Notes: generated by a model not told the origin, from the letters alone. DNA of 64,000 nt from Streptococcus mitis (GCF_023109105.1 NZ_JALDTZ010000006.1:37632-101631), one strand, 5' to 3'. Shown: positions 17,709-27,492, counted from the first letter of the stretch. A program made the numbers and translations.

Positions 17709-18512
17709 TTATCCCAAAACCAATTCATCACTAACTAGACTTTGCCCACTATTTTTCTGGAAGAGATGCATGAGATCTTCAACCGTCAAATGCTTTTTCT
17801 CCTCTCCTTTGACATCCACCACTATCTTGCCTTGATAGAGCATAATGAGACGATTTCCGTACTCAATCGCATGGTTCATATCATGGGTAATCATCAAAGT
17901 CGTCAACTGGTGCTCTTCCACAATCTTTTGTGTCAAGTCCATCACCATTTGACTGGTTTTTGGATCAAGTGCCGCAGTATGTTCATCCAAAAGCAAGAGT
18001 TTAGGTTTCACTAGAGCTGCCATTACTAGGGTCAAGGCCTGTCTTTGTCCTCCTGAGAGGTATTGGGTATCCACTTTCAAGCGGTTTTCAAGACCAATAT
18101 TCAACTCTTTCAAGGCCTCTTGGAACCTGATTCTATCCTTCTCCTTCACGCCCCAACCAAGCCCTCTCTTCTGCCCGCGTCTCAAGGCAATAGCCATATT
18201 CTCCTTAATCGTCAAACGAGAAGCTGTTCCCATCTTAGGATCTTGAAAAACACGGGAGATATCCTTAGCCCTCTTTCTTACACTCAGATTTTTAATGGAT
18301 TTCCCTTCCAATAAAAGGTCCCCTTCGTCCACCGATAGATTGCCAGCCAAGATATTCATCAAAGTGGATTTACCTGCTCCATTTCCACCAATCACAGAGA
18401 TAAAATCTCCCTCATCAACCTCTAAATCTAATCCTTTGAGGACATGGTTCTCATTGACCGTCCCTGCTTCAAAAGTCTTGTGAATATTTTCAAGTGTTAA
18501 CAAACTTACCAT
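17709..18512 (-). CDS. ABC transporter ATP-binding protein of TrpX-type amino-acid system
   Basis: A 267-residue ATPase energising the adjacent permease. Walker A GGNGAGKST, signature LSGGQRQAL, Walker B LLLLDEHTAALD and the switch His in MITHDMNHA are intact; the Asp-Glu-His variant after Walker B is as found in this subfamily. I choose ATG 18512, because AAGGAG lies 8 nt upstream; an earlier ATG at 18533 has no site and overlaps the permease. Third gene of the substrate-binding/permease/ATPase operon, immediately followed by the glucosidase stump. Confidence 0.92.
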   Translation of the reverse strand: MVSLLTLENIHKTFEAGTVNENHVLKGLDLEVDEGDFISVIGGNGAGKSTLMNILAGNLSVDEGDLLLEGKSIKNLSVRKRAKDISRVFQDPKMGTASRLTIKENMAIALRRGQKRGLGWGVKEKDRIRFQEALKELNIGLENRLKVDTQYLSGGQRQALTLVMAALVKPKLLLLDEHTAALDPKTSQMVMDLTQKIVEEHQLTTLMITHDMNHAIEYGNRLIMLYQGKIVVDVKGEEKKHLTVEDLMHLFQKNSGQSLVSDELVLG

Positions 18513-18525
18513 AACTTTCTCCTTC

Positions 18526-19419
18526 CTATTCATTTCTCAATTTCAGACCACGAATCTTTAATCTCTTTTGCAATTCTGGTGCAAATAAAACCAAGGCGAG
18601 CAAGATTGCATTAAAGAGACGAACCAGATTTTGATCTAGATTTGGAATTTCATAGATATTTAAAATAATCAAACGGTAAACAATAGCACCGATTCCGATG
18701 GATAATAAGCGGCCTCCAATGGTCAAGTCGTGAATCAAGACTTCCGCAATAATCACCGCACTCAAACCAACAACAATAGTTCCTGTCCCAGAAGTCACAT
18801 CTGAAAATCCATCATTTTGAGCGAATAAAGAACCACATAGGGCAATCAAACCGTTTGAAATCATGTAACCAACAATCTTCATGGTGTCTACATTGACCCC
18901 GTTAGCCTCACTCATCGGAATATTGTCCCCAGTCGAACGCAAGACCAAACCAATCTCCGTTTTCATCAAAAGGGTCAAGACCAAACAAACAAGTAAGAGG
19001 CAGGCTAAACTGAGTGAGAAAACAGCTTCTTCATTTGTCATCCCTAAGCTCGCCAACTGTTTAAAGACCGTTGCAGAATCTCCTAAGGAAAGATTGGGTA
19101 CGCTACCCATGATTTTAATATTGATCGAATAGAGCCCTGTCAAGGTCACAATCCCTGTCAAGAGAGCTGGAATTTTCATCTTAGTATGGAGCATTCCTGA
19201 TACAAGACCTGCTACCATACCTGCCAGCAAAGCAAGTAAGGTTGCAATCCAAGGATTTGTCCCTGCCTGTATCTGTGATACGACGACAGCTGCGCCCAGA
19301 GGAAAGGCTCCTTCAGCAGTCATATCCGCAATATCCAAAATACGGAAAGTCAAGTAGACTCCAATGGCCATAATCGACCACAACAAACCTTCTGATAAAC
19401 TAGATAATACAAAACTCAT
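18526..19419 (-). CDS. ABC transporter permease of TrpX-type amino-acid system
   Basis: A 297-residue integral membrane protein of the BPD_transp_2 (LivH-like) family with about eight hydrophobic segments; GAFPLGAAVV near residue 37 and SANGVNVDTMKIVGYMISNG-like coupling loop (around 170-190) fit the family. It lies 10 bp after the substrate-binding gene. Its family in the TrpXYZ systems carries aromatic amino acids, based on comparative work and ligand-bound structures of the binding protein. Confidence 0.92.
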   Translation of the reverse strand: MSFVLSSLSEGLLWSIMAIGVYLTFRILDIADMTAEGAFPLGAAVVVSQIQAGTNPWIATLLALLAGMVAGLVSGMLHTKMKIPALLTGIVTLTGLYSINIKIMGSVPNLSLGDSATVFKQLASLGMTNEEAVFSLSLACLLLVCLVLTLLMKTEIGLVLRSTGDNIPMSEANGVNVDTMKIVGYMISNGLIALCGSLFAQNDGFSDVTSGTGTIVVGLSAVIIAEVLIHDLTIGGRLLSIGIGAIVYRLIILNIYEIPNLDQNLVRLFNAILLALVLFAPELQKRLKIRGLKLRNE

Positions 19420-19429
19420 CTTAAACCTC

Positions 19430-20407
19430 CTATTCCTTGCCCTCTAACTTACTGATATCAATTCCTAGTGCATCTGCCATTTCTTTATTGGTATGCAATT
19501 CCAATTTTTCAGGCAACTCAACTGCTATATTTTCTGGCTTCTCACCTTTTAAAACCCTAATCAACATGCGGGCTGTCTGCCGTCCTAATTCTTCATAATT
19601 GGTTCCGTAGTTATACAAGCCACCAACAGCAATCATTTCTGTCGAACCACCAAATACTGGAACCTTGTGTTTAATAGAAACCTGCTTGACTGTTTCCATG
19701 GTTGACGAAATGATATTATCTGTTGGTACAAAAACCATATCCACTTCTGCCATCAAACTCTCTGCTGCCGCCTTGACATTGTTACTGTCCAAGATTGTTT
19801 TTTCAACAACGGTAAAGCCTTTTTCTTCCAGAAGTCGCTTAGCTTCATCCTTTTGGACAACTGAGTTTGGCTCGCTCTGAGTATAGAGAATTCCAATTGT
19901 TTTAGCCTTTGGCAACACTTTCTTTATCAAATTGATTTGGGTTGAAATGGCATCTGATGACTGGTCGCTTGTCCCCGTCACATTTCCCCCAGGATGTTCT
20001 CTTGACTCAACCAACTTGGCACTGACAGGGTCTGTTACAGCTGAAAAGATAACCGGTGTCGTTTGTGTTGTATTAGCCAAGCTCTGAGCAGAAGGCGTTG
20101 CAATGGCTAGAACGACATCACTAGATTCTGCTAGCTGCTGGGAAATGGTTTTTAGATTTCTTTGTTCTCCTTGTGCATTTTGCAAATCAATCTCAATATT
20201 TTCCCCCTCAACATAGCCTTGTTTGACCAGCTCATCCACAAATCCTTCTCTAGTAGCGTCCAAAGACTGGTGGGTAATAAACTGCGAAATACCGATACGA
20301 AATACATCTTTTTTCTTATCTGCCTTCAACTGATGCAAACTAATCAGAGAAGTCAAGAGAATCCCTACAACCAAGAGAGGTGCTAGTAATTTTCGAACAA
20401 CTTTCAT
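19430..20407 (-). CDS. trpX: ABC transporter substrate-binding protein, TrpX family
   Basis: Extracytoplasmic binding protein (325 residues, ABC_sub_bind family) for an amino-acid importer. It has an uncleaved-looking N-terminal membrane anchor (residues 5-25) with no lipobox Cys, then two Rossmann-like lobes (FRIGISQFITHQSLDATREG, IGILYTQSEPNS, VFVPTDNIISS). Pneumococcal homologues are annotated as tryptophan transporters and, from memory, were crystallised with aromatic amino acids. Start ATG 20407 has AAGGAG upstream. The gene is preceded by a ~390-nt leader with a Phe/Tyr-rich leader peptide, hairpins, a terminator and a BOX element, implying attenuation control. Confidence 0.9.
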   Translation of the reverse strand: MKVVRKLLAPLLVVGILLTSLISLHQLKADKKKDVFRIGISQFITHQSLDATREGFVDELVKQGYVEGENIEIDLQNAQGEQRNLKTISQQLAESSDVVLAIATPSAQSLANTTQTTPVIFSAVTDPVSAKLVESREHPGGNVTGTSDQSSDAISTQINLIKKVLPKAKTIGILYTQSEPNSVVQKDEAKRLLEEKGFTVVEKTILDSNNVKAAAESLMAEVDMVFVPTDNIISSTMETVKQVSIKHKVPVFGGSTEMIAVGGLYNYGTNYEELGRQTARMLIRVLKGEKPENIAVELPEKLELHTNKEMADALGIDISKLEGKE

Positions 20408-20433
20408 AATGAAACTCCTTCTCAGAAAAGATA

Positions 20434-20538
20434 ATACTCAATGAAAATCAAAGAGCAAACTAGGAAACTAGCCGCAGGCTGTACTTGAGTACGGCAAGGC
20501 GACGTTGACGTGGTTTGAATTTGATTTTCGAAGAGTAT
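20434..20538 (+). repeat. BOX element, boxA-boxC type, inside the trpX leader
   Basis: Runs from ATACTCAATGAAAATCAAAG to TTTTCGAAGAGTAT. It lies between the attenuator terminator (20544-20572) and the trpX ribosome site, on the antisense strand relative to trpX, so it is part of the 5' untranslated region of any full-length transcript. Confidence 0.94.
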
Positions 20539-20543
20539 AAAAC

Positions 20544-20572
20544 AAAAAACCGCCTAGATAATACCTAAACGG
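20544..20572 (-). terminator. Attenuator terminator in the trpX leader
   Basis: Minus strand CCGTTTAG-gtattat-CTAGGCGG, an 8-bp stem with two G-T pairs, followed directly by TTTTTT. It lies about 140 nt upstream of the trpX start and 230 nt downstream of the promoter, so it can only control the transporter operon. The 5' flank CAAGCATCC is complementary to GGATGC in the upstream hairpin, giving a possible antiterminator. Confidence 0.85.
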
Positions 20573-20608
20573 ATGCTTGAAATAATCTAACAAGTTATAA
20601 CTTTGCTA

Positions 20609-20636
20609 GTCCATTTAGATATTCATCTATATGGAC
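20609..20636 (-). ncRNA. Leader hairpin B upstream of trpX
   Basis: Minus-strand GTCCATATAGAT-GAAT-ATCTAAATGGAC forms 11 pairs with one A-A mismatch. It lies between the region 2:3 hairpin and the terminator of the trpX leader. Confidence 0.65.
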
Positions 20637-20657
20637 CACAATCAAAAATCTTAGCCA

Positions 20658-20697
20658 CATAGATACAAACAAATTGCTTGAACTGTTTGCATCCATG
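20658..20697 (-). ncRNA. Leader hairpin A (regions 2:3) upstream of trpX
   Basis: Minus-strand CATGGATGCAAACA (20697-20684) pairs along all 14 positions, two of them G-U, with TGTTTGTATCTATG (20671-20658), around a 12-nt loop. The same 5' arm can instead pair with TGTTTGTA (20715-20708), which begins right after the leader-peptide stop codon. Two mutually exclusive partners for one strand is the hallmark of an attenuator. Confidence 0.75.
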
Positions 20698-20715
20698 GTG
20701 ACATGTCTACAAACA

Positions 20716-20775
20716 CTATCTAAAGTAGCTAAAGTAAAAGTTTTGATTCATAGTTACGGCTTGTCTCTTATTCAT
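20716..20775 (-). CDS. Putative Phe/Tyr-rich leader peptide of the trpX operon
   Basis: A 19-codon frame, MNKRQAVTMNQNFYFSYFR then TAG, beginning about 26 nt after the predicted transcription start. Codons 13-18 are Phe-Tyr-Phe-Ser-Tyr-Phe, five aromatic codons in six. The stop codon touches the first strand of the alternative hairpins. The weakness is the ribosome site: only AGAAAG or AAGAAA is visible before either Met (residue 1 or 9). No Trp codon is present, which contrasts with the tryptophan label of the transporter family. Confidence 0.55.
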   Translation of the reverse strand: MNKRQAVTMNQNFYFSYFR

Positions 20776-20807
20776 TTCTTTTTCTGCTTTCTTTTTTGAT
20801 GTTTCCT

Positions 20808-20836
20808 ATCTTACCACCTTTTTCATTAGCTGTCAA
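20808..20836 (-). promoter_or_regulatory. trpX operon promoter
   Basis: Minus strand: TTGACA (20831-20836), 17-bp spacer, TAAGAT (20808-20813). It is near consensus and about 400 nt from the trpX start, defining a long leader. Two CodY-like motifs lie just upstream (best at 20858-20872, AATTTTTCGAAAATT, 13/15). Confidence 0.88.
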
Positions 20837-20912
20837 GAATATTTCAGAATTTTTTGAAATTTTTCGAAAATTCTTTCAGAAGGCTTTCAAAACATTTTCA
20901 AATCAGTCCAAC

Positions 20913-20962
20913 AAAAAAAGGTTTATAATTTCCATAAAAATTGACATGGAAATTATAAAACC
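20913..20962 (-). terminator. Terminator of the amiACDEF operon
   Basis: Minus strand GGTTTTATAATTTCCAT and ATGGAAATTATAAACC form a ~15-bp stem followed by TTTTTTT, immediately after amiF. Confidence 0.92.
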
Positions 20963-20966
20963 ATTA

Positions 20967-21893
20967 TTAGTTTAGTCCTTGTTGATAACGTGCCAATTCG
21001 GCTTGGTTCGCCCAAACATAGTGACCTGGACGGATTTCTACCATGGATGGCTTATCAGTCTCATAGTCGTGTTGACTTGGGTCGTAAACCTTCAAGACCT
21101 TCTTACGTTCCAAGATTGGATCTGGGATTGGTACCGCTGAAAGTAAAGCTTGAGTATATGGGTGAATTGGATTGTTAAACAATTCTTCTGTTTCTGCAAC
21201 CTCTACAATAACACCCTTGTAAATAACTGCGATACGATCTGAAATAAAGCGAACGACCGACAAGTCATGGGCGATGAAGAGATAGGTCAAACCAAGTTCT
21301 TTTTGGAATTTTTTGAGCAAGTTCAAGACTTGGGCACGTACAGAAACGTCCAAGGCTGAAATTGGCTCATCTGCAATAACAAAATCTGGTTGCATGACCA
21401 AGGCACGGGCAATACCGATACGTTGACGTTGACCACCTGAAAATTCATGAGGATAACGAGTCAAGTGCTCAGCAAGAAGGCCCACTTCACGGATGATATT
21501 TTTAACTTTCTCTTTACGTTCTTCTTCATCCTTAAACAGACGGTGATTGTAAAGACCTTCAGAAATAATATAATCAACAGTCGCACGTTCATTTAAACTT
21601 GCTGCAGGGTCTTGGAAAATCATCTGGATACGACGAATCAATTCCGCAGCCTGTTCACGCGATTTCTTACCATTAATCTTTTGACCATCAAAAATGATAT
21701 CCCCATTACTTGTATCATTTAAACCGATGATGGCACGACCAATAGTTGTTTTCCCACTTCCTGACTCACCTACAAGCGAGAAAGTTTCTCCCTTGTTGAT
21801 AAAGAAGTTAGCATTTTTAACCGCGACAAACTTCTTACTTCCTTCACCGAAGGAAATTTCTAAATCTTTGATTTCTACTAATTTTTCAGACAT
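20967..21893 (-). CDS. amiF: Oligopeptide ABC transporter ATPase AmiF
   Basis: One of the two ATPases driving oligopeptide import. The 308-residue protein has Walker [10 protein letters not shown], signature FSGGQRQR, Walker [15 protein letters not shown] and the C-terminal oligopeptide/dipeptide extension ([18 protein letters not shown]). I choose ATG 21893 ([14 protein letters not shown]), because AGGAGG precedes it; an upstream in-frame ATG at 21962 lies inside amiE. Last gene of amiACDEF. Confidence 0.96.
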   Translation of the reverse strand: MSEKLVEIKDLEISFGEGSKKFVAVKNANFFINKGETFSLVGESGSGKTTIGRAIIGLNDTSNGDIIFDGQKINGKKSREQAAELIRRIQMIFQDPAASLNERATVDYIISEGLYNHRLFKDEEERKEKVKNIIREVGLLAEHLTRYPHEFSGGQRQRIGIARALVMQPDFVIADEPISALDVSVRAQVLNLLKKFQKELGLTYLFIAHDLSVVRFISDRIAVIYKGVIVEVAETEELFNNPIHPYTQALLSAVPIPDPILERKKVLKVYDPSQHDYETDKPSMVEIRPGHYVWANQAELARYQQGLN

Positions 21894-21903
21894 TTCCTTC
21901 CTC

Positions 21904-22971
21904 CTAGTCTTCCAGATGGGCAAATCCCATTTTTTCACGGATCTTATCGTGGAGATTTGCAATCACAGCTGGTTTTTCTACTTTTGGAGCATCCTCATGA
22001 AGAAGCCAAGTTTTAGCCCAATGCGTCTCTGATACTGAGAATTGAGGAGCTTTTTGTTCGAAGTCAATCTGCATTGCGTAGTCTGAACGCAAGGCAAAGG
22101 CATCCCCTTTCAATTCAGTATAAAGTGACGGAGGTGTTCCTGGAATTGAGTAAAGATCCCCTTTATCATCAGCAAGCTGAGGCAAGCTTGACAAGAGACT
22201 CCATGTATATGGATGGCGAGGGTCATAGAAGACTTCCTCGACAGTTCCATACTCAACGATTTCTCCTGCATACATAACCGCTACCTTATCCGCAATACTT
22301 GCTACCACACCAAGGTCGTGGGTGATAAAGATTGTTGTGAAATGGTACTCGTTTTGTAAAGATTTTAGCAAATCAATAATCTGTGCTTGGATGGTTACAT
22401 CCAAGGCAGTCGTTGGCTCATCACAGATCAAGACATCAGGTCGGCAGGCAAGGGCAATCGCAATAACGATACGTTGACGCATTCCTCCAGAATATTGGAA
22501 TGGGTATTCATCAAAACGTCTATCTGCATCTGGAATCCCAACCTTATTCATGTAGTCAATTGCCAATTCTTTCGCTTCTTTAGCTGTTTTTCCTTGGTGT
22601 TTTACAATAACTTCTGTAATCTGACTACCAATTGTTTTAATTGGGTCCAAACTAGTCATTGGGTCCTGGAAGATAGTCGCAATCTTAGCACCACGAATTT
22701 GTTCCCAATCCTTGTGAGACGATAGAGCTGTCAAATCCTGACCACGGTAGTCAATACTTCCTTGGGCAATGCGACCATTTTCTTCAAGCATACCTGTGAA
22801 AGTCTTAGTCAATACAGATTTCCCTGATCCTGACTCACCTACCAAGGCTAATACTTCTCCCTCAACTAGTTCAAGAGAAACACCGCGAATGGCTGTCAAT
22901 ACTTTGTCACGAACGTCAAATTCCACGACAATATCGCGAGCAGTCAAAATTACATTTTTTTCTTTTGTCAT
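21904..22971 (-). CDS. amiE: Oligopeptide ABC transporter ATPase AmiE
   Basis: Partner ATPase of AmiF (355 residues) with Walker [10 protein letters not shown], signature YSGGMRQR, Walker [15 protein letters not shown] and HDLGVVA switch, plus the C-terminal oligo_HPY extension [13 protein letters not shown]. The system imports nutrient peptides and, in the mitis group, also brings in signalling peptides. 8-10 bp separate it from its neighbours. Confidence 0.96.
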   Translation of the reverse strand: MTKEKNVILTARDIVVEFDVRDKVLTAIRGVSLELVEGEVLALVGESGSGKSVLTKTFTGMLEENGRIAQGSIDYRGQDLTALSSHKDWEQIRGAKIATIFQDPMTSLDPIKTIGSQITEVIVKHQGKTAKEAKELAIDYMNKVGIPDADRRFDEYPFQYSGGMRQRIVIAIALACRPDVLICDEPTTALDVTIQAQIIDLLKSLQNEYHFTTIFITHDLGVVASIADKVAVMYAGEIVEYGTVEEVFYDPRHPYTWSLLSSLPQLADDKGDLYSIPGTPPSLYTELKGDAFALRSDYAMQIDFEQKAPQFSVSETHWAKTWLLHEDAPKVEKPAVIANLHDKIREKMGFAHLED

Positions 22972-22979
22972 TTCTACTC

Positions 22980-23906
22980 CTATCTATGTGTACGTGGATC
23001 ACTAGCATCCGCTAAGTTTTGACCAACTACGAAAAGGGACAAGGATACCAAGACAAGAGTTGTCAATGGAATCCAGAACAAGTAAGCATTGGTTGTTACG
23101 TTTTGTGAATAATCTGAAATCAAACGCCCCAAACTTGGCACTGTAATCGGTAATCCAAGACCGAAGAAAGACAAGAAGGCTTCGTATGAGATAAAGCTTG
23201 GAAGCATTTGAGTCATGGTTGTCACAATAACAGATACCAATTGAGGCATGATATTTTTGGCAACAATCTTCAAGGTTGGTGTTCCCAAAGTACGTGACGC
23301 CAAGTTGTATTCCAAGTCACGATAACGTAAGATTTGCACACGGATCATAAAGGCAATCCCAATCCATGTCGTCACACTCATGGCAAAAATCAGATTCCAG
23401 AATCCAGCTCCAATTGAGTAAGTCAATACAATGACAATCAAAAGAGAGGGGATGTTTGAGATGACGTTATAAACTTCCATCATCACACGGTCGACTGATT
23501 TTGAAATCCCCCAAATACCACCGACAAAGACACCGATAACTAAGTTAATCGCTGTCGCAATCACAGAAATGAGGATAGAGTTACGAGCTCCGAACCAAAC
23601 ACCGTCAAAGAGAGATTTACCGTTACTGTCTGTACCGAACCAATGCTCAGCATTTGGTTTGATATAACGAGCACTAAAGTCGTTTACCTTGCTGACATCA
23701 TTGAAATCAAACTTAGAAAACATTGGGTAGATGAAACTCATCAAAATGATGGCTACCAGGATTCCCAACATAACTACAGTTGATTTTTTCTTCATAAATT
23801 GTCTGAACACTGAACCCCAGTATGAATAAGCTGGTGTATCAATGGCTTCAGAGGCAAAATCGTCACGTTTTACGAACTGAAATTTTTCTTTATCGATTGT
23901 AGACAT
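22980..23906 (-). CDS. amiD: Oligopeptide ABC transporter permease AmiD
   Basis: A 308-residue DppC-type permease with an N-terminal TM segment (about 35-55), a periplasm-facing loop carrying [16 protein letters not shown], and five further TMs including the EAA-like loop [19 protein letters not shown]. It shares one base with the amiC stop. Confidence 0.95.
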   Translation of the reverse strand: MSTIDKEKFQFVKRDDFASEAIDTPAYSYWGSVFRQFMKKKSTVVMLGILVAIILMSFIYPMFSKFDFNDVSKVNDFSARYIKPNAEHWFGTDSNGKSLFDGVWFGARNSILISVIATAINLVIGVFVGGIWGISKSVDRVMMEVYNVISNIPSLLIVIVLTYSIGAGFWNLIFAMSVTTWIGIAFMIRVQILRYRDLEYNLASRTLGTPTLKIVAKNIMPQLVSVIVTTMTQMLPSFISYEAFLSFFGLGLPITVPSLGRLISDYSQNVTTNAYLFWIPLTTLVLVSLSLFVVGQNLADASDPRTHR

Positions 23907-25402
23907 TATTTGCCTCCTTTCTCAGTCAATTTAATACGTGGGTCAATAATTGTCATCCAAATATCTCCCAAAAGAAGTGAGAAGATAGAAATACATGTAA
24001 AGATGAAGACAAGACCAACGACCATAGAGTTATTAGATGCTTTTACAGAGTCAATCAACATTTTACCCATACCTGGGAAGGCGAAGACTGTTTCAGTAAG
24101 GGTTGCACCACCGATAACCCCGATAACGGCACCAGGAATTCCTGAAACCAGCGGAACCATGGCATTTTTAAAGATGTGTTTGTTTGAAATTTCTTTTTCA
24201 GACAAACCTTTTGCACGAGCAAAACGAACAAAGTCTTGTGATTGCAAGTCAATCATGTAACGACGAATCCAAATCGCTGTACCAGGAGCACCCAACAAAC
24301 CAAGGATAACTGCTGGTAAAACATACGAACGCCAATCACCAGCACCCAATATAGGGAATGAATCTGGCAAGCCGATTGAAGAACCAGCCAAACGGATGAT
24401 ATAAACCAAGGCAATGGTTGGGAGAGCCATCAAGAAGGTCAAAGCCCCTGTTGAGAAACTATCAATCCAAGTGTTCTTGAAGCGAGCCATAGCTGAACCA
24501 AGTGGCACGGCAATCGCATAAGAAATCACCAAACCAATCAATCCAACGACAGCAGAGCTGGCAATCATAGAAGGATATTGGTAGTTACTTTCAGTAGCTG
24601 TATAAGGATCATCTTTTCCGTAGTTGGCTACTTCACGAGAATCAGCCTGACTAGGTGATTTATAAGTTCTTGAGTAAATATTTACAGAAGAAGTTTTCTT
24701 ACCTGTTGGGAACTGAACTTGAGAGGTTTTTGTTTGACCTTGTCCCTGAGTAATAACCTGTAAAACAGGGCTATTAGCATAGGTTGGATAAGAATCACCT
24801 AAATTAATGTTCACAAAGTTTTGATGTACAAACGGAAACTGACTGTTGAAGTACAAGAGATATTTGTGTTTTGTTCCTGAACCGACCAATGACCATCCGA
24901 TAGCTGGATCGTTTTCGAAACGAAGGTAACGTTTCAAGTCTGGGTTTTCAGGGTCTTGAATTTTATTTGTATGGTCAATGTCAATCAAGTTAGCATAGAA
25001 TTTGAAAACACGTTCAAAAATTGGGATTTCACGAGTCGCATAGAATTGGCCACTTTCAGTAAATTCTCCCAAGGTCCAACCATGACCGATTTGTTTGATG
25101 TATTTTTCATAGATAGCCTTGTTGGTATCATTAGCTTCAACGGTTACAGAGGCGTCCATCTGGCTAGCTTTTTCTTGCAACTCTTTGGTATCGTAGTACT
25201 CGATATAACCCATACGCTCATAAACAGTATTCTCATAGTTATCACGTTTATCAGCAGTTGTCGCAATCTTGTTATAGTTGGTATCCTGTTTGAAAATCAA
25301 TTTTCGAGGAACCATTGTATAGATAATCGTGTAAGTCAAGGTTGTTACTAAGAAGATAGAAACCAATGACCGCAAAACACGCATAAAAATATATTTTTTC
25401 AT
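23906..25402 (-). CDS. amiC: Oligopeptide ABC transporter permease AmiC
   Basis: A 498-residue DppB-type permease. It is much longer than the ~310 residues of ordinary DppB proteins: a large extracytoplasmic insertion (about residues 35-275) follows the first TM segment, as is known for streptococcal AmiC. The core permease domain with the EAA loop [20 protein letters not shown] follows. Confidence 0.95.
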   Translation of the reverse strand: MKKYIFMRVLRSLVSIFLVTTLTYTIIYTMVPRKLIFKQDTNYNKIATTADKRDNYENTVYERMGYIEYYDTKELQEKASQMDASVTVEANDTNKAIYEKYIKQIGHGWTLGEFTESGQFYATREIPIFERVFKFYANLIDIDHTNKIQDPENPDLKRYLRFENDPAIGWSLVGSGTKHKYLLYFNSQFPFVHQNFVNINLGDSYPTYANSPVLQVITQGQGQTKTSQVQFPTGKKTSSVNIYSRTYKSPSQADSREVANYGKDDPYTATESNYQYPSMIASSAVVGLIGLVISYAIAVPLGSAMARFKNTWIDSFSTGALTFLMALPTIALVYIIRLAGSSIGLPDSFPILGAGDWRSYVLPAVILGLLGAPGTAIWIRRYMIDLQSQDFVRFARAKGLSEKEISNKHIFKNAMVPLVSGIPGAVIGVIGGATLTETVFAFPGMGKMLIDSVKASNNSMVVGLVFIFTCISIFSLLLGDIWMTIIDPRIKLTEKGGK

Positions 25403-25468
25403 ATCATTTCCTTTAAAAATCCCAAAAGAACCTTCTCCTCATGGAGAGAAAGTTCTATTGAAAATTAT

Positions 25469-27457
25469 TTACTTCACATGACTTGCCAATTCTTTTTGAG
25501 CTTTCTCGTTTGATTCAGCCTTTTCTTTCAACCATTTTTCACGAGCTTTTTCATACTCTTCTTTGGTGATTGCTTTTTCACCAACTTCAGTGTACTTCAA
25601 GTATCCTGAAGTTTCACCTTTAAGGCCGGCTACAGAATATGAAGAGCTAAATGGTAGAACTTTTGAAACATATGAAACGGCTGTTTCTTTAGGAGAAGCC
25701 ATTACTGGAATTGTCAAAGCATTGTCAGTCAACCAAGCTTGTGCTACCGCATATTTTTCATAACGTTTTTGAACATCTTGGTTTTCGCTGTTTGCGTCAT
25801 CAAGTAATTTTCCATAATCAGCTAAACCAAGTTTGCTTACTACTGATGCATCTGTATTTTTGTCAATACCAAGGTAAAGGCGAGTATTTCCTCCCTTAAT
25901 GACGAACTGATCCAAGAAAGTAGACGGATCTTGATAATCAGGGTTCCATCCTGACAAGGTATGGATATCCCAGTCTTGCTCTTTAGCTGTCGGAGCACTA
26001 AATGAAATTGGTAAAGCTTCTGCTTGAGTCATTTGTTGCAAGTCTACAACAACATTATCTGAACCCAATACTTTTTCAATTGATTGTTTCAATGATTGAA
26101 CACGGTTTACAACCGCTGTTGATTCTTGAATGACCAAGGCATCCAAGTGGATTGGGAATTCAACACCTTCAGCTTGCAAGCTTGATTTAGCTTTAGCAAA
26201 GACTTCTTTAGCTTTTTCTTCATTGTAAAGTCCATTTTGAGAATCTGCTAGAGACACGTTTGACCAAGTAGAAGAATTTGTCTTAGCCAAGCTATCTTGT
26301 ACCAATTCACCAAATGTTTTCTTACCAACTTGAAGATTATAAGGTGCAAACGTATTACGGATGGCTACTGCAGCTCCATCAGTACCATTTGTTTGAGCTG
26401 AATAAGAATTGCGATCGACCGCAAAGTTCAAGGCTTGACGGAATTCCTTGTTTAGCAATGCTTTCTGAGTAGATGTCTTTTGAGCATCACTTGTTTTGGC
26501 AGTGTGGTTATAGGTTGTACGGCCATAGTTCAAGCTGACAGTTGCAACACCCGCACCTGGTTCATTAAAGTAAATGTTATCTTTGAAGTCAGCTGCATAT
26601 TTTTCATATGTAGAACTTGTAGGGAAGATACGCGCCTTGCTATATTGACCATCGGCAAAACCTTTGGCAATCACATCTTGGTCCTTACCATCCCAGAAAG
26701 TGAACTTAACGTTCTCAATTTTTACATTTTCTTTATCCCAGTAAGCGTCATTTTTAGCCATCTCGATAGATGATTTAGGGGTTACAGCTTTCAAGACAAA
26801 TGGACCGTTATAAAGAATAGAGTTAGCATCTGTTGGAGCACCAAACCCTTCACCTTTTGAAGCTAAAAACTCTTCATTAACTGGCATCATGACACCGCTA
26901 GTTGTCTTATCATTCCAAAAAGTTTCTGGTTGATTCAAGGTATATTCTAAAGTTTGATCATCAAGTGCTTTTACACCAACCGTTGAAAAGTCTTTTGTTT
27001 CACCCTTGATATATGCATCCAATCCCTTGATAGAAGAGCTAACGATTGAAAGTCCTTTTGATTTTCCATCTACAGCATGTTTCAAACCAGTAACGAAGTC
27101 TTTAGCAGTTACAGGAGCATATTCTTCTCCCTCTGCTGTCACCCATTTAGCATCCTGACGGATTTTATAGGTATACGTCAAACCATCTTTTGAAACTGTC
27201 CATGATTCGGCAATAGAAGGAACTAGATTACCATATTTATCATTAGCTAATAAACCATCTACAGCATTTGTTGTAATAAATGATGTAGAATCAATATTGC
27301 TAACAATATAATCCAAGGTTTCTGGATCTATTTGATAAACATATTGGTAATCTTTTGCTAATTTCGCATTATTTGAACTAGTGTTTGAACACGCAGCTAG
27401 AACTCCTGATACTAATAAGGTAGCTCCCGCTACAGCAAGCACTTGACTTTTTTTCAT
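25469..27457 (-). CDS. amiA: Oligopeptide-binding lipoprotein AmiA
   Basis: Lipid-anchored receptor of the Ami permease. The 662-residue protein has a lipoprotein signal with lipobox LAAC (Cys23), then the SBP_bac_5 fold (DPETLDYIVSNIDSTS near the mature start; GLTYTYKIRQDAKW; FRQALNFAVDR). First gene of amiACDEF, with a good promoter 35 nt upstream and a strong CodY-like box next to the -35. The end of the protein is a charged helical tail. Confidence 0.96.
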   Translation of the reverse strand: MKKSQVLAVAGATLLVSGVLAACSNTSSNNAKLAKDYQYVYQIDPETLDYIVSNIDSTSFITTNAVDGLLANDKYGNLVPSIAESWTVSKDGLTYTYKIRQDAKWVTAEGEEYAPVTAKDFVTGLKHAVDGKSKGLSIVSSSIKGLDAYIKGETKDFSTVGVKALDDQTLEYTLNQPETFWNDKTTSGVMMPVNEEFLASKGEGFGAPTDANSILYNGPFVLKAVTPKSSIEMAKNDAYWDKENVKIENVKFTFWDGKDQDVIAKGFADGQYSKARIFPTSSTYEKYAADFKDNIYFNEPGAGVATVSLNYGRTTYNHTAKTSDAQKTSTQKALLNKEFRQALNFAVDRNSYSAQTNGTDGAAVAIRNTFAPYNLQVGKKTFGELVQDSLAKTNSSTWSNVSLADSQNGLYNEEKAKEVFAKAKSSLQAEGVEFPIHLDALVIQESTAVVNRVQSLKQSIEKVLGSDNVVVDLQQMTQAEALPISFSAPTAKEQDWDIHTLSGWNPDYQDPSTFLDQFVIKGGNTRLYLGIDKNTDASVVSKLGLADYGKLLDDANSENQDVQKRYEKYAVAQAWLTDNALTIPVMASPKETAVSYVSKVLPFSSSYSVAGLKGETSGYLKYTEVGEKAITKEEYEKAREKWLKEKAESNEKAQKELASHVK

Positions 27458-27492
27458 TTTTTACTCCTCTTATAAAATATAGGTTGTTATCA

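Noticed and set aside
20540..20800. T-box riboswitch in the trpX leader
   Set aside because: I looked for the conserved AGGGTGGNACCGCG-type T-box and the specifier-stem landmarks on the minus strand and found neither; the peptide/hairpin arrangement explains the terminator better.
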